Position numbers and translations under genes: made by a program. This document shows, one piece after another, positions 7,923 to 17,126 of a stretch of DNA of 64,000 nt. The notes beneath the pieces were generated by a model. The model was given only the letters and a program-made list of their open reading frames with translations. It did no database searches and was not told the DNA's origin. Position 1 is the first letter of the stretch; each line of letters opens with the position of its first letter. Source of the stretch: Phycicoccus avicenniae_A (lineage in GTDB: Bacteria > Actinomycetota > Actinomycetes > Actinomycetales > Dermatophilaceae); contig NZ_JBNVZV010000022.1 in NCBI RefSeq assembly GCF_050496545.1, positions 1 through 64,000 on the forward strand. Reading direction: 5' to 3'.

Positions 7923-7995
7923 TGGGCCCCGTGGGACTCGAACCCACAACCTACGGATTAAAAGTCCGCAGCTCTGACCATTGAGCTAGAGGCCC
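7923..7995 (-). tRNA. tRNA-Lys (anticodon UUU)
   Basis: Reading the minus strand from 7995, a 73-base cloverleaf is clear. The acceptor GGGCCTC pairs with GGGGCCC allowing one G-U, the D arm is GCTC/GAGC, and the anticodon stem GCGGA/TCCGT encloses CTTTTAA with anticodon TTT. The T arm contains GGTTCGAGTCC-type sequence. The CCA end is genomically encoded at 7920-7922. The tRNA lies just after the cation transporter gene, on the opposite strand. Confidence 0.96.
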
Positions 7996-8188
7996 CGGAG
8001 GGGGAGGCCGAGGATCATCCTGCAGATCCCTCGGTCGTCCGTCTCCGCAGGGCGAGGCTATCGCGAGCAGGGCGACCGGCTTCCGCGACCGACGGGTGCC
8101 CGGGCCTGCGGGACCGATGAGTTGATGGCCTGCCGGCGGTCAGCCTCTGCACGGTGCCGAACGCACGCCGCAGACCACAGGAGACCCG

Positions 8189-8749
8189 ATGGCCAAGCTC
8201 GTCTACTCGATGATCACCTCGCTCGACGGCTACACCGCGGCGAGCGAGGGCGACCTCGGCTGGGGCGCGGCCGATGACCCGGAGGTGCACACCTTCATCG
8301 AGGAGCGCTTCCGGCACGTCGGCACGTACCTGTACGGCCGGCGCATGTACGAGACGATGGTCTTCTGGGAGACCGCGCACGCCGATCCGGACGCACCGCC
8401 GCACATCGTCGACTACGCCCGCACGTGGCAGGCCGCGGAGAAGGTCGTCTACTCCACGACGCTCGACGCGGTCTCGAGCGAGCGCACCCGCATCGAGCGC
8501 GACTTCGACCCCGAGGCGGTTCGCCGGCTCAAGAACGAGTCCCCGCACGACCTGACCGTCGACGGCCCGACCCTCGCGGCCCAGGCCATCGCCGCCGGGC
8601 TCGTCGACGAGTACCACCTGTTCCTCACCAGCACCGTCGTCGGCGGAGGTCGGCGCTTCTTCCCCGATGGTGTGCGCCTCGAGCTCGAGCTCGTCGAGCA
8701 GCGTGCATTCGCCAGCGGCCTGCTCTACGCGCACTACCGCACGCCCTGA
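8189..8749 (+). CDS. Dihydrofolate reductase family protein (RibD C-terminal domain)
   Basis: A 186-residue single-domain protein of the RibD-C/DHFR-like fold. The N-terminus MAKLVYSMITSLDGYTA is the typical first strand and loop, LYGRRMYETM matches the NADPH-binding segment, and the VDGPTLAAQAI and TSTVVGGGRRFF motifs complete the family pattern. ATG 8189 follows AGGAGA. Such stand-alone proteins are widespread in actinobacteria and mostly uncharacterised. An NADPH-dependent reductase role is likely, but neither a folate nor a riboflavin pathway role is indicated by the neighbours. Confidence 0.88.
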   Translation: MAKLVYSMITSLDGYTAASEGDLGWGAADDPEVHTFIEERFRHVGTYLYGRRMYETMVFWETAHADPDAPPHIVDYARTWQAAEKVVYSTTLDAVSSERTRIERDFDPEAVRRLKNESPHDLTVDGPTLAAQAIAAGLVDEYHLFLTSTVVGGGRRFFPDGVRLELELVEQRAFASGLLYAHYRTP

Positions 8750-8847
8750 GCGGACCGACCGCCCCGCCGCCCGGGCTCGCAGAATTCCTCGCCCGGATGA
8801 CTCACCTTCCCTCTGAGCCGGCCGAACGGCACCACGGGCCGCGCTGT

Positions 8848-9783
8848 TCACCGGCTCGGGTGGTGGAGGACGTCCTGCGCGATGCGGGCCAGCGTCACGG
8901 CGCCGACCGGCCGGAACGGGTGCAGCGGGTCCGGCGTGACCGAGCCCGTCGGCCCGCCGAGCTCGGTGTGGCCGAGCGCGCTGAGGACGACGTAGGCGTC
9001 GTCGCGGGACCAGCCGTGCTCGAGCATCACGGCGTGCAGCGACTCGTACGCCATGACGATCGAGTCCTGCACCGGGTCGCCGAGCCCGACGCAGACCCAC
9101 TCGTCGCCGGTGTCGACCTGGGGCGCGCGCAGGTCGACGCCCTTGAGCAGGTCGACGCTGACCGTCGCCCGCCCCGCGATCTCGATGGCGACGAACGAGG
9201 ACTCGCCGCGCGCCATGACGGCGTGGATGTCGCCGATCGACAGCAGGGCGCCGGGCACCTGCACCGGCAGCAGCACCGTCGACCCCGGCCGCGCATCGGT
9301 GAGGTCCATGTTGCCGCCGCTGCGGTAGCTCGGCATGACCGACGACGCCTCGCCGTCGGCGGGCGCCAGCCCGATGCACCCGAGCATCGGCGCGACCGCG
9401 CAGTCCAGGGTGTCGGTGAGCCGGACCCGGCCGTCCGACACCGGGATCCGGCGCACCATGAACTCCGGCCCCATGACCTCGGCCAGGGCGCCGGCCCCCG
9501 GAATCGACACCGACCACCCCGACGGCGCCAGCTCGATGTCGTGGATGTGCACCGCGAGGGCGTCCCCGGGCTCGGCCCCCTCGACCAGGAGCGGGCCGGT
9601 CACGGGGTTGATGGTCGCGGTGACCTTGCCGAGGTCGCGCAGCTCCTCCATCTGGGCGTAGGCGAGGTCGTCGGTCTCGAAGGTGACGAGGTCGCCCGCT
9701 CCCGGCCGGACCGTGAGCGCCGGCGGGTGCGCCGCACTGAAGGTGCCGAATGCGTGCTCCTTGCCGATGAGGTGCGTGCTCAC
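8848..9783 (-). CDS. Acetamidase/formamidase family protein
   Basis: A 311-residue member of the FmdA/AmdA family, which hydrolyses formamide, acetamide or related short amides to ammonia and an acid. Motifs in order: NPVTGPLLVEGAEPGD, SGGNMDLTD, GDIHAVMARGE and a conserved C-terminal ALGHTELGG. It is the last gene of a three-gene minus-strand operon and overlaps the amino-acid permease gene by ATGA. The upstream peptidase suggests that the natural substrate may be an amide or N-formyl compound released from peptides or amino-acid derivatives (inference). Confidence 0.93.
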   Translation of the reverse strand: MSTHLIGKEHAFGTFSAAHPPALTVRPGAGDLVTFETDDLAYAQMEELRDLGKVTATINPVTGPLLVEGAEPGDALAVHIHDIELAPSGWSVSIPGAGALAEVMGPEFMVRRIPVSDGRVRLTDTLDCAVAPMLGCIGLAPADGEASSVMPSYRSGGNMDLTDARPGSTVLLPVQVPGALLSIGDIHAVMARGESSFVAIEIAGRATVSVDLLKGVDLRAPQVDTGDEWVCVGLGDPVQDSIVMAYESLHAVMLEHGWSRDDAYVVLSALGHTELGGPTGSVTPDPLHPFRPVGAVTLARIAQDVLHHPSR

Positions 9784-11234
9784 GCGCCGGCCTCCGTGCC
9801 CGTGCGCTGCCCGGCGGGCTCGCCGGCGCCGTCAGCGCCGAACGGGTCGGCAGCGTGCTCGGCGAGCACCCCCGAGCCCTGGCGCGAGTAGTACCAGAGG
9901 ACCCCGGCGCCGATGACCAACCAGACGATGCCGCCGATCTTCGCCGACGCGTCGGCGTTCCACAGGACGTAGCCGATGATCAGGAAGCCCAGCACCGGGG
10001 AGACCCAGTGCAGGAACACGTTCCGGCTCCGCTTCTTGATCGCGTAGTGGCCGACCACCGCGGCGTGCAGCAGCAGGAAGCTGGTCAGCGCTCCGAAGTT
10101 CACGAGGGTGGAGATGACGTCGATCTGCCCGACGAAGAACAGCCCGGTCACCAACGTCAGGGCGCCGACGGCGAGCACGGCCCGCTCCGGCGACTTGGTC
10201 CGCGGGTTGACGTGCGACAGGAACCGCGGCAGCCGTCGGTCCCGGCTCATCGAGAAGAGCAGCCGTGAGGTCGCGCTCTGTGCCGCAACGGCGTTGGCGA
10301 TGCCGACGGCCAGCGTGTTCATCGCGAGGAAGGCCACCTGCCACCCGTGGTTGCTCACCGACTCGACGATGGAGAAGAAGGCGTTGTTCGCCTCGTCCTC
10401 CGCGAACTCGGTGCGCCCCGGCACGAGCAGCGCCGCCAGCCAGGTCTGGGTGACGAAGAACAGCGCGACCAGCAGCAGTCCGCTGATCATCGCGACGCCG
10501 GCCGACCGGCGCCCACCCTTGGCCTCCTCGCTGAGCGTCGCGATCCCGTCGAACCCGAGGAAGCTGAGCACCGCGATGGACAGGGCGGCCGCGGCGAGCC
10601 CGGGGGTGAAGGAAGCCGCGTCGAAGACCGGGCGGGTCGAGAACTCGGCGCCGTTGGTGCCCCGCGTGATGGCGACGACCGCCATGACGACGAAGATCGC
10701 GACGAAGACCAGCTCGGCGGTGAGGAAGAGCCGGTTGACGATCGCCGTGAACGAGATGCCGATGTAGTTGACGGTGGTGTTGATCGCGAGGAAGACGACG
10801 ATCCACAGCGGCTTCGGCACGCCGGGGAAGATGCCGGACATCGACTCCGCCGCGAAGACGTACAGCAGGGTCGGCACGAGCAGGTAGTCGAGCAGGATCG
10901 TCCATCCCGCGAAGAACCCGAGCGTCGGGTGCAGGCCGCGCCCGACGTAGGAGTACACGGAGCCCGCGACGGGGAACGCGCGCGACATCTGCGCGTACGA
11001 CAGGGCCGTGAAGATCATCGCCACGAGGCCGATGAGGTAGACCAGCGCCACCATGCCCTTGGAGGCGTTGAAGACGACGCCGAAGATGGCCCACGGCGCG
11101 ATGGGCACCATGAAGACCAGGCCGTAGATGATGAGGTCGAGCGTCGACAGGGAGCGGTCGAGCTCCTGCTTGTAGCCGAACTCGGCGAGCTCGCGCTCGG
11201 CGTCGTCCGGGGTGGCCGCGGGCTGGGTGGTCAC
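9780..11234 (-). CDS. APC superfamily amino acid permease
   Basis: A 484-residue transporter with about twelve hydrophobic segments starting near residue 30 (LDLIIYGLVFMVPIAPW). APC motifs are present, including AFPVAGSVYSYVGRG in helices 2-3 and FLGFDGIATLSEEAKGG between helices 5 and 6. It should import an amino acid or amide by proton symport. It follows the alpha/beta hydrolase gene by 27 bases, with a GGAGGAGG ribosome site, and overlaps the formamidase gene. The substrate is probably that of the two flanking hydrolases; it cannot be named from sequence alone. Confidence 0.93.
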   Translation of the reverse strand: MTTQPAATPDDAERELAEFGYKQELDRSLSTLDLIIYGLVFMVPIAPWAIFGVVFNASKGMVALVYLIGLVAMIFTALSYAQMSRAFPVAGSVYSYVGRGLHPTLGFFAGWTILLDYLLVPTLLYVFAAESMSGIFPGVPKPLWIVVFLAINTTVNYIGISFTAIVNRLFLTAELVFVAIFVVMAVVAITRGTNGAEFSTRPVFDAASFTPGLAAAALSIAVLSFLGFDGIATLSEEAKGGRRSAGVAMISGLLLVALFFVTQTWLAALLVPGRTEFAEDEANNAFFSIVESVSNHGWQVAFLAMNTLAVGIANAVAAQSATSRLLFSMSRDRRLPRFLSHVNPRTKSPERAVLAVGALTLVTGLFFVGQIDVISTLVNFGALTSFLLLHAAVVGHYAIKKRSRNVFLHWVSPVLGFLIIGYVLWNADASAKIGGIVWLVIGAGVLWYYSRQGSGVLAEHAADPFGADGAGEPAGQRTGTEAGA

Positions 11235-11261
11235 GGGGTCCTCCTCCTCGGTGGGTAGCGG

Positions 11262-12176
11262 TCAGTGGTCGTCGTGGGCGCGCAGGAACTCGCCGACGAC
11301 CCGCGTGAACTCGGCGGGCTCCTCGACGTGCGGCATGTGGCTGGAGTCGGCGAAGACGTGGCTGCGCACGTCGGGGATGCGCTCGACGAACGGCGCCCAG
11401 ACCGACGGCACGGCCTCGTCGTGGCGCCCGGCGACGACCAGGGTCGGCACGTCGATGCGGTCCAACCGGTCCACGACCGACCAGTCGGCGAGGGAGCCCG
11501 TCACGTGGAACTCGCTGGGGCCGTTCATCGTGTGGTAGACGGTCGGGTCGGCGTCGATCTGCGCGAACGATGCGGCGACCTCGGGCGGCAGCGGCTGCAC
11601 CCGGCAGACGTGCCGGGCGTAGAAGACGTCCATCGCCGCGACGTACTCCGGGTCGTCGGTCGTCCCCGCGGCCTCGTGCCGGCGCAACGTCTCCTCGACC
11701 TCCGGCGGCAGCTGCGCGCGCAGCTCGTCGCAGCCGGCCACCCACAGGGCCATCGACGCCGGGCTGTCGCAGATGGTCAGCGTCCGGATGCCGCGGGCGT
11801 CCGCGAGCACGACCTCCGGCCCGAGCATGCCGCCCCACGACTGCCCGAGCAGGTGGAAGTCCTCGGCGATGCCGAGGTGCTCCACGAGCGCGCGCAGCTC
11901 CTCGACGAAGAGGTCGACGGTCCACGAGGCGGGGTCGGCGTCCGGCAGGTGGCTGCTGCGCCCGCACCCGAGCTGGTCGTAGTGGACGACGGCCCGGCCG
12001 TCGCCGGCGAGCGAGGTCATCGCGAGGGTGTAGTCGTGCGCTGCACCCGGTCCTCCGTGCAGGACGACGAGAGGCGTTCTGCCGCTCCCGATCTCGCCGG
12101 TCACCCGGTACCACGTGCGGTGGCCGAGGAACGGGAGCGTCCCTTCGGTGACCTTCTGCTCCGGCGTCTCGGTCAC
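11262..12176 (-). CDS. Proline iminopeptidase-family alpha/beta hydrolase
   Basis: A 304-residue alpha/beta hydrolase of the S33 peptidase type. HGGPG (near residue 40) forms the oxyanion hole and GQSWGG (near 111) holds the nucleophilic Ser. An Asp in AGRHDEA and a His in SSHMPH complete the triad. The GTG at 12176 has AGGAGG six bases upstream. The family removes N-terminal Pro or other amino acids from short peptides or amides. It is the first gene of the operon with permease and formamidase, and is divergent from a GntR regulator that probably controls it. Confidence 0.92.
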   Translation of the reverse strand: MTETPEQKVTEGTLPFLGHRTWYRVTGEIGSGRTPLVVLHGGPGAAHDYTLAMTSLAGDGRAVVHYDQLGCGRSSHLPDADPASWTVDLFVEELRALVEHLGIAEDFHLLGQSWGGMLGPEVVLADARGIRTLTICDSPASMALWVAGCDELRAQLPPEVEETLRRHEAAGTTDDPEYVAAMDVFYARHVCRVQPLPPEVAASFAQIDADPTVYHTMNGPSEFHVTGSLADWSVVDRLDRIDVPTLVVAGRHDEAVPSVWAPFVERIPDVRSHVFADSSHMPHVEEPAEFTRVVGEFLRAHDDH

Positions 12177-12267
12177 GCGGTCCTCCTGGCCCCGCCGGCC
12201 GCTCGGGACCGGCTCCTAGACTGCTTCCGTCGCGAGCCTTCGCGGCGCGGTGCGAGTCAAGCACATG

Positions 12268-12290
12268 AAAGGTCTGGTCTTAATACCTTT
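12268..12290 (+). promoter_or_regulatory. Candidate GntR operator and -10 element
   Basis: AAAGGT (12268-12273) and ACCTTT (12285-12290) form an inverted repeat with an 11-base centre. The centre contains TAATAC (12281-12286), a good -10 for the regulator gene, with GTG at 12298 a short distance downstream. The site lies in the divergent region between the GntR gene and the peptidase-permease-amidase operon and could serve both directions. Its position argues that translation begins at 12298 rather than upstream. Confidence 0.6.
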
Positions 12291-12297
12291 GGACGAC

Positions 12298-13035
12298 GTG
12301 GATCCGCTGCGCGGTGTCGTCGAGGTCTCCCGGCCCTCGATGGCCGAGGACGTGGCGCGCCGGCTGGTCACCGCGATCGCGGTCGGCACGTACTCCCCGG
12401 GCGAGCGGCTGCCCGCCGAGCGCGAGCTGGCCGCGCTCCTCGGAGTCAGCCGGGTGACGCTGCGCCAGGCCCTCCAGCAGGTCGCGGACCTCGGCCTCAT
12501 CGCGTCGCGACGGGGCAGGGGCGGCGGCACGTTCGTCACGACGCAGTCGTGGGAGAAGGTCGCCCCCGAGCAGGCCCGACGCACCCTCGAGGTCGAGCTG
12601 CCGAGGCTGCGCGACCTCTTCGACGCCCGCTGCCTGCTCGAGGGGCTGGTCGCGCGGACCGCGGCCGAGCGCCGCACCCAGGAGGAGGCGGATGCCCTCC
12701 GCGCGACGCTCGACGAGTTCGCCGCCGCCGGAGCCGACATGGTGGTCGCCCGGGCGCTCGACCGCCGCCTCCACGGCTTGGTCGGGGCCGCGACGCGCAA
12801 CCCACACCTGGTGACGATGAGCGCCCGACTGACCGCCGCCGCCACGCTCGGGTTCGGCGCCGAGCCCTACGCCACCGACTTCTTCGAGCGCGCCCTGCAC
12901 GAGCACCGCGAGCTCGTCGACGCGGTCGTCGACGCGGATCCCGAACGGGCACAACGGGTCGCGACTGCGCACTTCGCCCTCACCTACGAGACGATGGAAC
13001 GCAGCCTCCGGCTCGCCGTCGACCGGGCGGAGTGA
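12298..13035 (+). CDS. GntR/FadR family transcriptional regulator
   Basis: About 245 residues from GTG 12298: a winged HTH (GERLPAERELAALLGVSRVT near residues 38-57) followed by an all-helical FCD effector domain with the characteristic R-DLFDARCLLEG and a late H-E-HRELVDAV segment. FCD domains bind small carboxylates, often with a metal. Upstream in-frame starts exist at 12250 and 12265, but an operator-like palindrome and a -10 element would then be inside the coding region. Divergent orientation suggests control of the adjoining amino-acid/amide operon. Confidence 0.88.
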   Translation: MDPLRGVVEVSRPSMAEDVARRLVTAIAVGTYSPGERLPAERELAALLGVSRVTLRQALQQVADLGLIASRRGRGGGTFVTTQSWEKVAPEQARRTLEVELPRLRDLFDARCLLEGLVARTAAERRTQEEADALRATLDEFAAAGADMVVARALDRRLHGLVGAATRNPHLVTMSARLTAAATLGFGAEPYATDFFERALHEHRELVDAVVDADPERAQRVATAHFALTYETMERSLRLAVDRAE

Positions 13036-13074
13036 CGGTGCGGGTCCTGCGCCGACCGCTCGACCCGCGCCGGC

Positions 13075-14007
13075 TCAGCCCGCATCGGCCCGCGACCGCC
13101 ACCACTCGACCGTCTCGTGGAGGGCCCTGCGCAGGCTCGTCGCGTGCGACCCGAACGTGCCGGTGAACGCGGACGAGTCCATGACGAAGTCCTCGTCCAG
13201 CTGGTAGCGGACCTCCTCGAGGCCCCGCAGCGCCGGGACCCCGACCGACAGCACCCGCAGCACGGGCCAGGGCGTGCGCCGTACCGGGACCGCCGGCACG
13301 CCGGCCGCATCGGCCATGGCGTCGAGCATCTGGCGCAGCGAGTGCGGCGGACCGCTCGGCACGTGCCAGGGCCGACCCCAGGCGCGTTCGTCCTCGCCGG
13401 CCCGGACCATGGCGGCGGCGAAGTCCGGGACGTAGGTCCAGGTGTGCAAGGCGTCAGGGTCGCCGATGACCGGCACGGGGCGGCCGGCCAGCACCCGCGG
13501 GACGGCGCGCCCCGCGAGGTGACCCTGGGTCGTCACGCCGGGACCGAAGAAGTCACTGGCGCGGATCTCGGTGGCGCGCACCCGGCCCGCCTCGTGGGCG
13601 GCCAGCGCGCGGCGCCAGATGTCCCCGCGCGTGCGCCCCTTGGGGCCGGCTGCGACGAGCGGCAGCGACTCGTCCAGGACGCGCGGCCCGGGCCCGTAGC
13701 CGTAGAGGTTGCCCGCGAGGACCAGCACCGCCCCGACCGACTCCGCGGCGTGCAGCACCGAGGCCGCCAGGGCGGGGAAGTCCCGGTCCCAGAGGTGGTA
13801 CGGGGGGCTGGCGCAGGCGTGGACGACGGTGGCGCCGCTGCAGGCCGCCGTCAGGTCCGCCGCGTCCGTGGCGTCGACCGCGACGGCCGCCGCTCCCGGC
13901 ACGCTCGTGCGCCCCGCGCGGGTCAGGACCACGACCTCCTCGTCGCGTGCGACGAGCTGACGGGCGACCTCGACGCCCACCGGACCCTGACCCAGGACCA
14001 CCTGCAC
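13075..14007 (-). CDS. NAD-dependent epimerase/dehydratase family protein
   Basis: A 310-residue short-chain dehydrogenase/reductase of the extended type. The N-terminus VQVVLGQGPVGVEVARQL is a glycine-rich dinucleotide site in a shortened GxGxxG form. AGNLYGYG contains the Tyr region, and DFFGPG and HTWTYVPDFAAAM match the extended-SDR C-terminal half. The canonical YxxxK is not obvious, so catalysis should not be assumed. GTG 14007 is chosen because GAGGAG lies just upstream. It is divergent from the nuclease gene and convergent with the GntR gene. Confidence 0.85.
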   Translation of the reverse strand: MQVVLGQGPVGVEVARQLVARDEEVVVLTRAGRTSVPGAAAVAVDATDAADLTAACSGATVVHACASPPYHLWDRDFPALAASVLHAAESVGAVLVLAGNLYGYGPGPRVLDESLPLVAAGPKGRTRGDIWRRALAAHEAGRVRATEIRASDFFGPGVTTQGHLAGRAVPRVLAGRPVPVIGDPDALHTWTYVPDFAAAMVRAGEDERAWGRPWHVPSGPPHSLRQMLDAMADAAGVPAVPVRRTPWPVLRVLSVGVPALRGLEEVRYQLDEDFVMDSSAFTGTFGSHATSLRRALHETVEWWRSRADAG

Positions 14008-14158
14008 CGACCGCTCCTCACCGTGAACCGGACGCCTCCAGTGTCCCGCCGCCCGCTCGCACCCGACCGGGCGTGCGAGGCGGATCACGTCACCGGGTCG
14101 GTCGTTCGGTCCGACCTCGGCCTGTCGGGCGACGCGTACCGGTACGGGAGGGCATCCT

Positions 14159-15244
14159 GTGCCGGTGGGGCGCACCGGGGGTCGTGGACGACGTGGCGCC
14201 GTCCTCGGATGGGGCGGGCTCGCGGGCCTGGTCGTCGTCGTGGTCGGTGTCGCGGGCGCCGTGGCCGACCCCGTGGGCCGCGCGGATGCACCGCCACCGG
14301 TCGCCGAACGCCCCTCCGCCTCGACGTCGGCTTCTCCGAGATCGCCTGTGGCGCAGTCGACCTCGTCCCAGACGGCGGTCCCGACCCCGAGCGTCGCCGC
14401 AACGCCCAGCGTCCCGCCGTCGCCGCGGCCCACCCCCACCTCGGCCCCCGCCCGCGGCACCGCGCTCGACGCGCTCGCGGGCCTCCCGGTCAAGGGGCGC
14501 GCGCCGAAGACCGGCTACGCCCGCGGGCAGTTCGGACGGGCCTGGGCCGATGTCGACCGCAACGGCTGCGACACCCGCAACGACGTCCTCCGGCGCGACC
14601 TCCGGGGCCTCACCCTGAAGGCCGGGACGAACGGATGCCTCGTCCTGCGGGGCACGCTGGCCGACCCCTACACGGGCCGGGCGAAGGCCTTCGTGCGCGG
14701 AGCCGGCACGTCATCGGCCGTGCAGGTCGACCACGTCGTCGCGCTGTCGGACGCGTGGCAGAAGGGCGCCCAGCGGCTCGACGCCATCCGGCGCACGGCC
14801 CTGGCCAACGACCCGCTCAACCTGCTCGCCGTCGACGGACCGACCAACCAGTCCAAGGGCGACGGCGACGCCGCGACGTGGCTGCCGCCGCGGAAGGCGT
14901 ACCTCTGCTCCTACGTGGCCCGCCAGGTCGCGGTCAAGGTCCGCTACGGCCTCTGGGTGACGGCCGCCGAGCGCGACGCGATCGAGCGCGTCCTGCGCAC
15001 GTGCCCGTCGCAGACCCTGCCGACCGCGAAGGCCGTCCCACTCGGGGGCGGTCGCGTGGTGGCGACACCCACGACCACGACGCCGACGCCACGGAAGAGC
15101 ACCCCGCCGGCCTCGCGCACCGATCCGCGCTTCGGGACCTGCCGTGAGGCGGTCGCGGCCGGGTACGGCCCGTACCGCTCGGGGTCCGACCCGGAGTACG
15201 CCTGGTACCGGGACCGCGACGGCGACGGCGTCGTCTGCGAGTGA
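14159..15244 (+). CDS. Secreted HNH-family (GmrSD-type) nuclease with excalibur domain
   Basis: A 361-residue exported protein. An N-terminal hydrophobic segment (about 13-35) and a Ser/Thr/Pro-rich linker (45-98) precede a DUF1524-type HNH domain with DVDRNGCDTRND, VQVDHVVALSDAW and NDPLNLLAVDG. A second TP-rich linker follows, then a C-terminal excalibur motif (DRDGDGVVCE), a calcium-binding element common in extracellular actinobacterial proteins. It probably cleaves nucleic acid outside the cell. GTG 14159 follows GGGAGGG. It is convergent with the sigma-like membrane gene. Confidence 0.9.
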   Translation: MPVGRTGGRGRRGAVLGWGGLAGLVVVVVGVAGAVADPVGRADAPPPVAERPSASTSASPRSPVAQSTSSQTAVPTPSVAATPSVPPSPRPTPTSAPARGTALDALAGLPVKGRAPKTGYARGQFGRAWADVDRNGCDTRNDVLRRDLRGLTLKAGTNGCLVLRGTLADPYTGRAKAFVRGAGTSSAVQVDHVVALSDAWQKGAQRLDAIRRTALANDPLNLLAVDGPTNQSKGDGDAATWLPPRKAYLCSYVARQVAVKVRYGLWVTAAERDAIERVLRTCPSQTLPTAKAVPLGGGRVVATPTTTTPTPRKSTPPASRTDPRFGTCREAVAAGYGPYRSGSDPEYAWYRDRDGDGVVCE

Positions 15245-15251
15245 GCTTCCG

Positions 15252-17126
15252 TCAGACCGGGGTCCCGGACTCGTTGGACGGCGAGAGGTCGTAGAGCGAC
15301 CGGCCCGACAGCACGGGGGTTCGCGACACCGACCGCCCGGCCGCGTCCTCGACCACGACGTCGAAGCCGCCGAGGAGGGCGTCCTCCGCGACCGTGACCA
15401 CGGCTGTGCGCTCCTGCAGCGGAACGCGGGGCGAGAGCCCGGCGCCGGTGGGCGCGGTGAGCCGCACGCTGCCTCCGCCGTCCGGGGCCAGCACCATGAA
15501 CCGGGCCCGCGATGAGCTGCGGTCGTCGACGCGGACGAGCACCGGCGTGCGCGCCCGGTCCGCGGGCACGATCACGGTCTCCTGGGCGGTGACGACCTGG
15601 GAGTCGTCCCCCTGCTCCCCGAACACCGGCGTCCGGACGACCCCGCCGTCCGGAGTCGTCACGGTGATGAGGCGGAGCTCCAGCTCGGCTGCGCCGGAGG
15701 GCAGGACGCGGACATCGGGAGGCACCACCCCTCGGTCGACCCGGACGGCCAGACGGGAGAGGGGGAAGCCGGTCGCTGCCGAGACGGACGCCCGCACCTC
15801 GTCGGGCGCGAAGCCCCGGGAGCCGGGCGACCACTCCATCGGCCCGGGGACCGGTCCGTCGTAGGCCCGGCACCGACCCCGCAGCGCCGGCCCCCCGGGG
15901 TGGTCGACGACGGCCCACCCCACGCCGTCGGTCATCGGGACGTCGCGCCAGACCCGCGAGACCAGCCCACCCCGCGTGGGTCGTGCGTACGCCGAGTACT
16001 GGGCCAGCGCGACGGTCGGGCGCGAGGCGAAGAACAGCAGCGCGCCGTCCGGGCGCGGCACGCCGACGGCCACCACGTCGTCGACCTCGTAGACGCCACC
16101 GAAGGCCAGCTCCAGCTCGGCCAGTCCCTGGGCGGCGGTCCCGGCCGGCGCGGACCACACCTGCAGGCTCGTGCCCTGCGCGTCGCCCGGTTGCGCCCAC
16201 GTCGCGACCACCAGCCGGAGGCCCTCCACGTCGTCGGCGAAGAGCAGCCGTCCGCCGGGGCGGCCGGCCCGGGCCACCAGCGCCTGCACCCCGACGTCCC
16301 GGGCCAGCCTGCCGCGGGCGTCCCACGTGCGGGTCGAGGCCCAGGCGGCAGCACTCGGGCCGGCGGGTGTCGGTGTGGCGCGTGGCGTGGAGGGCGGCCC
16401 GGTCGTCGGGTCGGCCGACACACCCCACCACGCCAGGGCGGCGACGGCCAGCGCGCCGCCGCCACCGCCGACGAGGACCCTGCGTCGCACGCGGGCAGTG
16501 CTCGAGGCCACCAAGACGTCCGGATGGGGCGCCGGTCCCGTTGCGGCGCAGAGGTTCTCGGCGAGTGCGCGCAACTCGGGCTCGAGCTCTCGGGTATCGG
16601 GCCGATGGCCCTCGCGGACGAGCGCGGCACGATGCGTCTCGCGCAGGTGCTCACGGGCGGCGGCGGTCGACGTCGCGATCCGGGTCCGCTCGGTCGGGCG
16701 CAGCCCGGTGGCCTGGCGAAGGAGCGCACCCGCATCCACGCCCCAGACCGCCTCCGCGGCCAGCAGGGCCCGCACCGGCTCGTCGAGGTCGGCGAGCGCC
16801 TCGACGAGCGCCTCGACGAGCGCCTCGTGGACCGGGTCGCCGGCTGCTGCCTCGAGGACCGCCGGCGACACCGTCGTGCCCGGCGTCCCGTCGTGTCCAC
16901 GCGCCCGACCGCCGACGAGCCGCTCCAGCAGGTCACGGCGCGCGGCTTCGCCCGGCCGGCCGTCCTCGACCAGGTCGCCCCAGCGGCCGCCGACCGCCAC
17001 CAGCGCGTCGGTGGTGATGCCCCGGGCGCGCGCCGGATCGAGCGTGGCGACGAGCGCGACCGACTCCAGCTGTTCCCACCGGGCGGCGACGAAGTCGTCG
17101 AAGCCGTCCGACCGCGCGGTCGTCAC
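15252..17126 (-). CDS. Membrane protein with degenerate sigma-factor-like N-terminus, family copy 1
   Basis: A 624-residue protein of no family I can name. Residues 8-72 (DDFVAARWEQLESVALVATL ... ITTDALVAVGGRW) resemble region 2 of SigE-type ECF factors but lack the usual D-x-x-Q. Residues 112-165 look like a helical region-4 remnant. An Arg-rich stop (RVRRR) and one membrane segment (217-236) follow, then about 380 residues predicted outside. A shared block WASTRTW..RGRLARDVGVQALVAR begins the outer part. Two paralogues lie at 53418-55298 and 55363-57168. GTG 17126 is used. Function unknown; a membrane-tethered regulator or a repurposed sigma scaffold is possible. Confidence 0.85.
   Translation of the reverse strand: MTTARSDGFDDFVAARWEQLESVALVATLDPARARGITTDALVAVGGRWGDLVEDGRPGEAARRDLLERLVGGRARGHDGTPGTTVSPAVLEAAAGDPVHEALVEALVEALADLDEPVRALLAAEAVWGVDAGALLRQATGLRPTERTRIATSTAAAREHLRETHRAALVREGHRPDTRELEPELRALAENLCAATGPAPHPDVLVASSTARVRRRVLVGGGGGALAVAALAWWGVSADPTTGPPSTPRATPTPAGPSAAAWASTRTWDARGRLARDVGVQALVARAGRPGGRLLFADDVEGLRLVVATWAQPGDAQGTSLQVWSAPAGTAAQGLAELELAFGGVYEVDDVVAVGVPRPDGALLFFASRPTVALAQYSAYARPTRGGLVSRVWRDVPMTDGVGWAVVDHPGGPALRGRCRAYDGPVPGPMEWSPGSRGFAPDEVRASVSAATGFPLSRLAVRVDRGVVPPDVRVLPSGAAELELRLITVTTPDGGVVRTPVFGEQGDDSQVVTAQETVIVPADRARTPVLVRVDDRSSSRARFMVLAPDGGGSVRLTAPTGAGLSPRVPLQERTAVVTVAEDALLGGFDVVVEDAAGRSVSRTPVLSGRSLYDLSPSNESGTPV

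Noticed and set aside
7923..7995. tRNA-Lys as an integration site for a genomic island
   Set aside because: No integrase, no duplicated tRNA end and no composition change were seen around it.
9832..12264. A long minus-strand frame (about 810 codons) spanning permease and peptidase genes
   Set aside because: Arg/Gly/Pro-rich shadow of the two real genes in another frame; the permease and hydrolase frames have full motif sets.
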